Part shown: piece by piece, positions 1 to 4,052 of the stretch
How positions within the stretch are numbered: the stretch's first letter is position 1
Layout: each line of letters opens with the position of its first letter
NCBI GenBank assembly: GCA_002170275.2
Contig: NHFH02000017.1
Span: 1 to 6,458, forward strand
Source: Candidatus Pelagibacter sp. TMED106
GTDB lineage: Bacteria; Pseudomonadota; Alphaproteobacteria; Pelagibacterales; Pelagibacteraceae
Direction: 5' to 3'
Length of the DNA: 6,458 bases
Program-made: the position numbers and the translations under genes
Notes under the pieces: generated by a model
Database searches by the model: none
What the model was told of the DNA's origin: nothing
Seen by the model: only the letters and a program-made list of their open reading frames with translations

Positions 1-44
1 CTTTCGTACGAGATGGTTCCGACGTAACGGACCAATTTACAAAT

Positions 45-74
45 GCTAACGAAAGTTACGCACTTGCTGCTTAA
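45..74 (+). other. tmRNA tag reading frame, ANESYALAA-stop
   Basis: Codons GCT AAC GAA AGT TAC GCA CTT GCT GCT TAA give a 9-residue tag ending in LAA, the C-terminal signal read by ClpXP-type proteases in other bacteria. The frame starts 11 nt after pseudoknot 1, the usual position of the resume codon. The resume codon is inferred to be GCT at 45. The frame is also open upstream, so the start is not proven by the sequence alone. The tag is short for an alphaproteobacterium, where tags of 10 or more residues are common. Confidence 0.8.
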
Positions 75-91
75 TTAACTTTGTTAATTAA

Positions 92-128
92 GTTACGGGG
101 TTTGGGGCACCTGGCAACAGAACGCCCC
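92..128 (+). repeat. att-like direct repeat, copy 1 (ssrA 3' end, attL)
   Basis: First of three direct copies. The exact 23-bp core is 106-128 (GGCACCTGGCAACAG then AACGCCCC). With its left flank the pattern is GTTA, three variable bases, GG-TT, then the core. In this copy the stem is longest (GGGGC/GCCCC) and the inner part can form CTG-GCAA-CAG, a GNRA-type tetraloop on a 3-bp stem. It is the native end of the tmRNA coding piece, so it plays the role of the chromosomal arm plus core. Confidence 0.8.
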
Positions 129-129
129 T

Positions 130-145
130 TACAAATTTACAAATT
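130..145 (+). repeat. Tandem TACAAATT x2 just inside island 1
   Basis: Two perfect 8-bp units directly follow the ssrA hairpin. The equivalent place in island 2 (753-770) also has a short tandem pair. This position would be the right (P') arm of attP, where tyrosine integrases often have arm-type sites. In such AT-rich DNA chance is possible. Confidence 0.35.
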
Positions 146-184
146 TATTTAATTAATGGTACTAGTTTGATTTATGCAACCTGA

Positions 185-204
185 TAGGTCGTAGCTAGGT
201 CGTA
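185..204 (+). repeat. Direct repeat TAGGTCGTA x2, 11-bp spacing
   Basis: Two exact 9-bp copies (185-193 and 196-204) are separated by GC, just beyond the stop of the island 1 gene. An 11-bp period puts them on nearly the same helical face, as for paired binding sites of an integrase or excisionase. The units are GC-richer than their surroundings, so chance duplication is less likely. Role unknown. Confidence 0.5.
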
Positions 205-209
205 ATAAT

Positions 210-617
210 TTAAGATTTTTCTAACTTACATTTCTCTTTTTGTGATTGTGGGCTTCCATTCCACTTGAACTTTGATGATCTAGTAAGTTTTTTAAAATCC
301 GTTATTGAAACAGAGTCAGTTCCTATTCCTTGTTTTAAAACTGACTTTGCTGTTTTACAGGTTACAACGTACTCTGAAACTATTAACTCAACACCCTCTA
401 TTGATTTGAGAAAGTGTTTATTGCTATCATTTACTTCTGATGGGCAAAATTTGTGAAAGTTTTTTTTATCTCTTTTAATATTTGCGCTATAAATAGTAGT
501 GCCGGAGCCGTCAGATACATATTTGTACCTGTAACTCTTACACTTCATAATTATAACTTCGGCAAAAACATTTGTTGAAAAACAAACTAGCATAAAGATT
601 ATTGAAAATTTTTTCAT
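210..617 (-). CDS. Small exported four-cysteine protein (island 1 cargo), unknown function
   Basis: A 135-aa protein of no family I recognise. Residues 1-19 (MKKFSIIFMLVCFSTNVFA) form a clear Sec signal peptide with a likely cut after VFA. The mature part of about 116 residues is basic and polar with four cysteines (26, 58, 87, 130), enough for two disulfides in the periplasm. The ATG at 617 is chosen because it puts the signal peptide at the N-terminus. The frame stays open to a TTG at 668, but that would add 17 non-signal residues in front. No Shine-Dalgarno is seen. A TATAAA at 684-679 (- strand) is a weak -10 candidate, placing the promoter beside att copy 2. It is the only gene in island 1 and is read towards ssrA. 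No transmembrane segment follows the signal. Confidence 0.75.
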   Translation of the reverse strand: MKKFSIIFMLVCFSTNVFAEVIIMKCKSYRYKYVSDGSGTTIYSANIKRDKKNFHKFCPSEVNDSNKHFLKSIEGVELIVSEYVVTCKTAKSVLKQGIGTDSVSITDFKKLTRSSKFKWNGSPQSQKEKCKLEKS

Positions 618-710
618 GTAAATGTTATAACACAAATTTTGCCGATCCTCTGCCGAAATTTCCCTCAAAGTTTTAGATTTTATATGATTAAAAATGGCAT
701 ATAATAAGGA

Positions 711-753
711 ATAATGTTAAAAGGTTAAGGGCACCTGGCAACAGAACGCCCCC
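711..753 (+). repeat. att-like direct repeat, copy 2 (junction between the two islands)
   Basis: The core 730-752 is identical to copies 1 and 3. The left arm 711-729 (ATAATGTTAAAAGGTT...) matches copy 3 at 2107-2125 with only three differences, and it differs from copy 1 in the bases before GG-TT. The hairpin is reduced to GGGC 729-732 / GCCC 748-751. No tag frame or pseudoknot precedes it, so this is a fragment and not a second tmRNA. The right flank is unrelated to the flanks of the other copies. Confidence 0.8.
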
Positions 754-770
754 TCAAAAGACTCAAAACT
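753..770 (+). repeat. Imperfect tandem CTCAAAAGA / CTCAAAACT inside island 2
   Basis: Two 9-bp units share CTCAAAA and start right after the core of att copy 2. They stand where TACAAATT x2 stands in island 1, but the sequence differs. They may be arm-type sites. The match is short and the evidence is positional. Confidence 0.3.
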
Positions 771-790
771 CCCGTTAAACAATAATTTTT

Positions 791-807
791 AAAAAAGTGG
801 TCACACT
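791..807 (-). terminator. Weak possible terminator of the island 2 operon
   Basis: On the - strand AGTG-TGAC-CACT is followed at once by a run of T. The stem is only 4 bp, about 80 nt past the operon's last stop. An overlapping alternative hairpin (CACTG 804-808 / CAGTG 815-819) exists. Weak evidence. Confidence 0.25.
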
Positions 808-886
808 GGTGGCACAGTGAGAAAAGAAATTTTAGTGTGCGGGGGAAATATTAATTTCAAGAAGTATTATCCGTATACGTCCACTA

Positions 887-1303
887 TTATAAAAAAGGTA
901 TTCCAAGATGAACAAGAAGTATTTTTTTAAATAGAGAGTCTTCTCTCTTTTCTTTAATGCGTTTCTCTTCTTTTAATATCATTTTCTCGAGATCTGTTTT
1001 TTTAATTTCATAGGCTTTTTTTTTTCTTTTTCTTAATTTTTGGCTAACATCACTTATAGCAGCATCTCTAATAGAAGATTTAAAAACTATTGTAATATTT
1101 GAATAAGTTTTTTTATAAAAATCAATATATTGACCGCCTGTAGATACAAAGGGAGCAGCTATGCTTTCTAAAATCATCAATCCTGTTGTGGATATTGGTG
1201 ACTCTTTAAATTGTTTTTTTAATCTCTCCACCTCAATTTTTTCATTTTTTGATGGTTGAATTCTAAAAGACTCAAATATTGCAACCTCATTGAGTTTTTT
1301 CAT
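887..1303 (-). CDS. Lys-rich 138-aa protein, third gene of the island 2 operon, unknown function
   Basis: Not recognised. The N-terminal half (about 1-75) is mixed, with a moderately hydrophobic stretch around 40-56 (TTGLMILESIAAPFVST). The C-terminal half is very Lys/Arg-rich and likely helical (RKRKKK at 91-96), ending in a hydrophobic tail (KKILLVHLGIPFL). Residues 78-116 resemble residues 24-61 of the operon's first protein: both have an A-I, a basic helix, then MI-x-x-EE-basic-basic-I/L, and both end in a Leu-rich tail. The ATG at 1303 overlaps the upstream stop as ATGA, typical of translational coupling. A run of ten A in the coding strand (1025-1016) encodes part of the Lys stretch. 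Confidence 0.7.
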   Translation of the reverse strand: MKKLNEVAIFESFRIQPSKNEKIEVERLKKQFKESPISTTGLMILESIAAPFVSTGGQYIDFYKKTYSNITIVFKSSIRDAAISDVSQKLRKRKKKAYEIKKTDLEKMILKEEKRIKEKREDSLFKKILLVHLGIPFL

Positions 1304-1731
1304 TTTTTTTCAAGTTTAATTTCTTGCGTTGATCTTAATTTTTTCTTTTTTCTAAATTTATCAAAATAAGCATCGTCTATTATAGATTTAGCTGAGTTTT
1401 CTTGTGGTTGTAATTTTTTTTCAGCTTCTGACTTTAATTTTTTATTTCTGAATTTATCAAATCCATCATTTTTATTTTTTGATCTTTTGATGCTAAAAAA
1501 TAATAAGATTAACGAAAGTATAATTATGATATTTTTTAGAATAAATGATAAGGCAATATTTTGACTGTTTCCGGAAACTTGTGACCAATTAATATATTCT
1601 GAATGCACATATAATGTTAAAGCTACAAAAATTGTACATATAATGATATTTCTAAAAACTATTCTTAATTCGGGTTTAAATAAAAATAAAATTTTTGTTG
1701 CTATAATTCCAAATAAACCTTTTTTTAACAT
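1300..1731 (-). CDS. Two-TM membrane protein with Lys-rich tail carrying a repeated FDKFR motif (island 2)
   Basis: A 143-aa protein of no known family. A basic N-terminus (MLKK) is followed by a moderately hydrophobic stretch (5-18), then TM1 about 25-42, a short loop 43-59, and TM2 about 60-79. By the positive-inside rule, both ends face the cytoplasm. The tail (81-143) is highly charged and contains a duplicated motif, FDKFRNKKLKS at 91-101 and FDKFRKKKKLRS at 123-134, 32 residues apart. The tail could bind a partner or nucleic acid, but nothing shows which. The start lies 1 nt after the stop of the upstream gene (TAA-A-ATG) and the end overlaps the next gene by 4 nt, so the three proteins are probably made together. 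The 85-aa and 138-aa neighbours are candidate partners. Confidence 0.75.
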   Translation of the reverse strand: MLKKGLFGIIATKILFLFKPELRIVFRNIIICTIFVALTLYVHSEYINWSQVSGNSQNIALSFILKNIIIILSLILLFFSIKRSKNKNDGFDKFRNKKLKSEAEKKLQPQENSAKSIIDDAYFDKFRKKKKLRSTQEIKLEKK

Positions 1732-1732
1732 T

Positions 1733-1990
1733 TTAAAGTTCTGCTAAATAAGTCAGTCCTTCCATTGTTAATAATGTAACTAAAATGGTTTTTAATTGAT
1801 CTCCACTTAGTTTCCGTTCTTCGTCTGCAATCATACCTTCCATTTCATCATCGTCAAAATCTGTTAAGTTTTTAGCTGATTTAGATATTTTATCTTTAAC
1901 TATCTCAATTGCCCTCTCTCTCTTTTTAATTAAGAATTTGTCCTTAACTGATTGTGGAACTTTTTCTAGAATTTCTTCGTATGTAGCCAT
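1733..1990 (-). CDS. 85-aa soluble helical protein, first gene of the island 2 operon
   Basis: Not recognised. The protein looks fully helical and has no signal or TM segment: an N-terminal part (1-20), a basic helix with KKRERAIEIVKDK (22-34), an acidic patch DFDDDEMEG (44-52), MIADEERK (53-60) and a Leu-rich C-terminus. The segment 24-61 is similar to the C-terminal half of the operon's third protein, suggesting an old duplication or a shared interaction domain. The start is well supported by AAGAGG 8 nt upstream and a promoter candidate at 2053-2025. It is the best-expressed-looking gene of the island, being the only one with a good Shine-Dalgarno. Confidence 0.75.
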   Translation of the reverse strand: MATYEEILEKVPQSVKDKFLIKKRERAIEIVKDKISKSAKNLTDFDDDEMEGMIADEERKLSGDQLKTILVTLLTMEGLTYLAEL

Positions 1991-1998
1991 TTTTAAAA

Positions 1999-2004
1999 CC
2001 TCTT
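1999..2004 (-). promoter_or_regulatory. Shine-Dalgarno AAGAGG for the 85-aa gene
   Basis: AAGAGG lies 8 nt before the ATG at 1990. Most other genes in this window have no clear Shine-Dalgarno, so this one helps fix both start and strand. Confidence 0.6.
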
Positions 2005-2024
2005 AATCAAATATATTTTGACAC

Positions 2025-2053
2025 AGCATAACCTTTCACATCGTTGGACACAA
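2025..2053 (-). promoter_or_regulatory. Sigma-70-like promoter of the island 2 operon
   Basis: On the - strand there is a -35 TTGTGT (2053-2048), a 17-nt spacer and a -10 TATGCT (2030-2025). Spacing is ideal and the hexamers match the consensus in four of six positions each. The transcript would start near 2018 with a leader of about 28 nt carrying the AAGAGG site. The promoter lies inside the island, so the cargo brings its own expression signal. Confidence 0.45.
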
Positions 2054-2105
2054 TACTGACTCACCCAGCAAAGAAATAGCCGTTTTTTATGCTCTAGAAT
2101 TGTTG

Positions 2106-2111
2106 TATAAC
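2106..2111 (+). promoter_or_regulatory. Possible -10 element (TATAAC) in the att arm, facing the lipoprotein gene
   Basis: TATAAC overlaps the left arm of att copy 3 and would start a transcript near 2118 that begins with the att hairpin and runs into the lipoprotein ATG at 2152. The -35 side is only a T run (2083-2088). The aligned hexamer in copy 2 is AATAAT (710-715). Confidence 0.3.
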
Positions 2112-2148
2112 GTTAAAAGGTTCACGGCACCTGGCAACAGAACGCCCC
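2107..2148 (+). repeat. att-like direct repeat, copy 3 (distal end, attR)
   Basis: The core 2126-2148 is identical to copies 1 and 2. The left arm ATAACGTTAAAAGGTT is shared with copy 2 and not with ssrA. The stem is further decayed, with only GGC 2126-2128 / GCC 2144-2146 pairing. The lipoprotein gene starts 3 nt after the core. By the usual logic of site-specific integration, this copy joins the element arm to the original chromosomal sequence downstream of ssrA. Confidence 0.8.
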
Positions 2149-2151
2149 TTA

Positions 2152-2472
2152 ATGATTATGAAAAAAAATTTAATATTTTTAGTTTTATTAATTTTTATTA
2201 CATCTTGTGCTAGCCCCACCATAGTAAATGTAATTGGACCTAATGATAATAAACTTAATTGTGAAGAATTGAGCAAAGAAATTGCTTTAGCAAACAAATA
2301 TGCTGATGAAGCTAAAGAGGCAAAAAAAACAGGTAAGCCTCATAATATTGGAGCTATATTATTTTATTTACCTGGTTATGGAATGACTATGAAAAATGTG
2401 GAAGATGCATTAGTAGCAGCGAAAGATAGAGCTATTCATTTAAATAAACTAAAGGAGAAAAAAAATTGTTAA
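2152..2472 (+). CDS. Small outer-membrane-type lipoprotein, unknown function
   Basis: A 106-aa protein with a typical lipoprotein signal: Lys-Lys, a hydrophobic core and lipobox I-T-S-C, so lipidation is expected at C19. The next residue is Ala, not Asp, which in enterobacteria favours sorting to the outer membrane. The mature part is mostly helical and Ala/Lys-rich (EIALANKYADEAKEAKK, 43-59), with a hydrophobic Gly/Pro turn (IGAILFYLPGYGMTM, 66-80), then a second Lys-rich helix. C37 and the final residue C106 could form a disulfide. I have the impression of similar small lipoproteins in marine alphaproteobacteria but cannot name a family. The start may be 2152 or 2158. There is no Shine-Dalgarno, since the upstream sequence is att copy 3. 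It may be the original chromosomal neighbour of ssrA or cargo of a further, decayed element. Confidence 0.75.
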   Translation: MIMKKNLIFLVLLIFITSCASPTIVNVIGPNDNKLNCEELSKEIALANKYADEAKEAKKTGKPHNIGAILFYLPGYGMTMKNVEDALVAAKDRAIHLNKLKEKKNC

Positions 2473-2489
2473 ATTAAAGCTTTTTTTCT
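2456..2489 (+). terminator. Very weak hairpin at the end of the lipoprotein gene
   Basis: AGAAAAAAA (2456-2464) can pair with TTTTTTTCT (2481-2489) around the stop codon, with the T run as the 3' strand. It is almost pure A-T pairing, so termination is doubtful. selO starts 25 nt later and may be co-transcribed. Confidence 0.2.
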
Positions 2490-2514
2490 AATCAATAAAA
2501 CGTTTCTAAATGAT

Positions 2515-3975
2515 ATGTATAAAAATAAAATTGGATGGAGGTTTGATAATACATACTTGAATTTATCTCAAAGTATGTTTTCAAAAATAAATCCTACACC
2601 TGTAAAAACTCCAAAACTAGTTTTGTTTAATCACTATTTATCAAAAGAAATAGATTTAGATTTTTCTCAGATAGATAATGAAGAATTAGCTTTAATTTTT
2701 TCAGGAAATCAATTGCCTGATGGATCACAGTCGATTGCTCAAGCATATGCGGGTCATCAGTTTGGACATTTTACAATTTTAGGAGATGGAAGGGCGTTGA
2801 TGATAGGAGAGCATGTAGATAAAAATAATAATCGTTATGATATTCAATTTAAAGGGTCAGGAAAAACTCCTTATTCTAGAAATGCTGATGGAAGAGCTGC
2901 TCTAGGTCCGATGCTAAGAGAATATATTATTAGTGAAAGTATGCATCATTTAGGAATTCCAACTACAAGAAGTTTAGCGGTGATAGAAACAGGGGAAAAT
3001 GTAATTCGAGAATCAATTTTAAAAGGTGCAATTTTAACTCGAGTAGCTTCTAGTCATATAAGAGTTGGAACATTTCAGTATGCTTTGATTTCTAAAAATA
3101 AAAACGATTTACAAACTTTATTTAACTACACACTTCAACGTCATTATCCTGATTTAAAAAAATCAGAAACCTCTGTAGTAGACCTTTTAAAAATTGTTTT
3201 AAAAAAACAGGTTAATTTAATTTGTGATTGGATGAGAATTGGATTTATTCATGGAGTAATGAATACTGATAATATGACTATCTCAGGAGAGACTATTGAC
3301 TACGGACCTTGTGCTTTTATGGATAAGTATGATCCAGAAACTGTATTCAGTTCTATAGACAATCAAGGACGTTACTCTTATTTTAACCAACCCAGAATTG
3401 CAAAATGGAACTTAGAAAGATTTGCAGAGTGTCTGTTACCTTTAATTAATGATGACAACAAAATAGCAATTGAGATTGCTACTGAAGTATTAAAAGAATT
3501 TCCAAATATATATAAAGAAAATTGGTTGAGAATGATGAAGCAAAAATTAGGATTATTGGGGGATGAACCTAAAGATGAAAAATTAATTATTGAATTACTA
3601 TCTTGGATGCATCAAAACAAAGCTGATTATACAAATACGTTTTGTTACTTAATGGGCGAGTATGAAAAAAGAGATGAAATGTATAATGAAAAACAATTTA
3701 AATTATGGAAAAAAAAATGGGAAAATCGCACTAAATTAAATAACAGCTCAAAAGAAGATTCGTTTAAGATTATGAAAAAATTTAATCCTTTGGTTATTCC
3801 AAGGAATCATTTGGTCGAGGAGTCATTAAAATATGCTACTGAAATGAATGATTTAAGTAAAGTTAATGAATTATTAAAAATTTTGCAAAGACCATATGAG
3901 AGAGTTGCCGATACCTCTATTTATCAGTCAACTCCATTCCCAGAAAAAAATTATGTGACTTATTGTGGTACTTAA
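2515..3975 (+). CDS. selO: Protein adenylyltransferase SelO (YdiU/UPF0061 family)
   Basis: SelO has a pseudokinase fold that transfers AMP from ATP to Ser/Thr/Tyr of target proteins; in studied species this affects redox-related proteins. At 486 aa it is close to the usual bacterial length. Family blocks in order: NQLPDGSQSIAQAYAGHQFG (65-84), LGDGRA (89-94), QFKGSGKTPYSRNADGRAAL (111-130), MLREYIISE (133-141), TRVASSHIRVGTFQY (175-189), HGVMNTDNM (246-254), IDYGP (261-265) and NPLVIPRNH (424-432). Lys113, Glu136, Asp252, Asn253 and Asp262 fall where the family has its ATP- and metal-binding residues, so the enzyme looks active. The C-terminus YVTYCGT puts Cys484 where animal SelO has selenocysteine. 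The start is the only ATG fitting the family N-terminus; there is no Shine-Dalgarno. The gene is convergent with the mazG-like operon and overlaps its last ORF by 3 nt. Confidence 0.95.
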   Translation: MYKNKIGWRFDNTYLNLSQSMFSKINPTPVKTPKLVLFNHYLSKEIDLDFSQIDNEELALIFSGNQLPDGSQSIAQAYAGHQFGHFTILGDGRALMIGEHVDKNNNRYDIQFKGSGKTPYSRNADGRAALGPMLREYIISESMHHLGIPTTRSLAVIETGENVIRESILKGAILTRVASSHIRVGTFQYALISKNKNDLQTLFNYTLQRHYPDLKKSETSVVDLLKIVLKKQVNLICDWMRIGFIHGVMNTDNMTISGETIDYGPCAFMDKYDPETVFSSIDNQGRYSYFNQPRIAKWNLERFAECLLPLINDDNKIAIEIATEVLKEFPNIYKENWLRMMKQKLGLLGDEPKDEKLIIELLSWMHQNKADYTNTFCYLMGEYEKRDEMYNEKQFKLWKKKWENRTKLNNSSKEDSFKIMKKFNPLVIPRNHLVEESLKYATEMNDLSKVNELLKILQRPYERVADTSIYQSTPFPEKNYVTYCGT

Positions 3976-4052
3976 AAAATATACTTATCTGCTAGATAAA
4001 AAAGAAGACCAATGCTAATTCCAATCAATATCCAATAATAATTTTCTTTCAT
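3972..4052 (-). CDS. 26-aa single-span membrane peptide, coupled to the mazG-like gene
   Basis: The ATG (4052-4050) overlaps the stop of the mazG-like gene as TAATG, a classic reinitiation arrangement. The product MKENYYWILIGISIGLLFYL then ADKYIF is one predicted inner-membrane helix (about 6-21) with short ends. Its stop overlaps the selO stop by 3 nt on the other strand, so the ORF exactly fills the gap between two genes. No function can be assigned. An equally short ORF could arise by chance, but the start overlap and the clean TM pattern argue for a real gene. Confidence 0.5.
   Translation of the reverse strand: MKENYYWILIGISIGLLFYLADKYIF

Larger units (their letters stand above)
1..128 (+). 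ncRNA. ssrA: tmRNA (ssrA), coding piece of a permuted two-piece alphaproteobacterial tmRNA, 5' part outside the window
   Basis: tmRNA with SmpB rescues stalled ribosomes and adds a degradation tag. An H-type pseudoknot is visible at 7-33: TACG 7-10 pairs with CGTA 23-26, and GGT-CCG 15-21 (one bulged T) pairs with CGGACC 28-33. Eleven nt later comes a tag frame ending in the classic YALAA-stop. The tag stop lies in a perfect 9-bp hairpin (CTTAATTAA 70-78, loop CTTTG, TTAATTAAG 84-92), and the RNA seems to end in the hairpin GGGGC 104-108 / GCCCC 124-128. No T-arm or CCA end follows the tag. This fits the permuted gene order known in alphaproteobacteria, where the acceptor piece is encoded upstream, here off the left edge. 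The exact 3' end is inferred. The 3' end appears to be used as an integration site (see the repeats). Confidence 0.85.
129..752. mobile_element. Mini-island 1: 624-bp integrase-less cassette at ssrA
   Basis: This is the segment between att copies 1 and 2 (core-to-core period 624 bp). It holds a single - strand gene for an exported protein (210-617), two short direct repeats on its left side, and a shared left att arm at its right end. There is no integrase, transposase or replication gene and no room for one. If it moved by site-specific recombination, the enzyme acted in trans. Element identity is inferred from the repeats; the repeats themselves are directly visible. Confidence 0.65.
753..2148. 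mobile_element. Mini-island 2: 1396-bp integrase-less cassette with a three-gene operon
   Basis: This is the segment between att copies 2 and 3. It carries one - strand operon (1990 down to 887) with its promoter near the right end, the same layout as island 1. No recombinase is encoded. Its right-hand arm (2107-2125) matches the right-hand arm of island 1 (711-729), which suggests both were inserted by the same or closely related integrase, one after the other at the same site. Confidence 0.65.

Noticed and set aside
104..128. The hairpin as a plain rho-independent terminator used repeatedly
   Set aside because: No strong T run follows any copy, the stem decays in copies 2 and 3, and the loop region is kept exactly. 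A terminator role for copy 1 is possible but does not explain the repeats.
618..668. N-terminal extension of the island 1 protein from a TTG at 668
   Set aside because: It would put 17 polar residues ahead of a good signal peptide; the ATG at 617 fits better.
711..753. Repeat copies 2 and 3 as extra tmRNA genes
   Set aside because: Neither is preceded by a tag frame, a pseudoknot or the AT hairpin; only the last part of the RNA is present, so they are att fragments.
887..1990. The island 2 operon as a toxin-antitoxin or restriction system
   Set aside because: No catalytic motif, DNA-binding domain or known toxin fold could be recognised in any of the three proteins.
104..2148. The three repeats as a CRISPR array
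   Set aside because: Only three copies, spaced 624 and 1396 bp apart with genes between; no short regular spacers and no cas genes.
2094..2297. 67-aa - strand ORF across att copy 3 and the lipoprotein start
   Set aside because: It lies opposite a convincing lipoprotein signal sequence and has no Shine-Dalgarno or protein-like pattern; a shadow frame.
3974..3999. Hairpin TTATCT-GCT-AGATAA as terminator of the mazG-like operon (- strand)
   Set aside because: The stem is 6 A/T-rich pairs with a 5-nt gap before the T run, and it lies inside the coding end of the 26-aa ORF; too weak to call.
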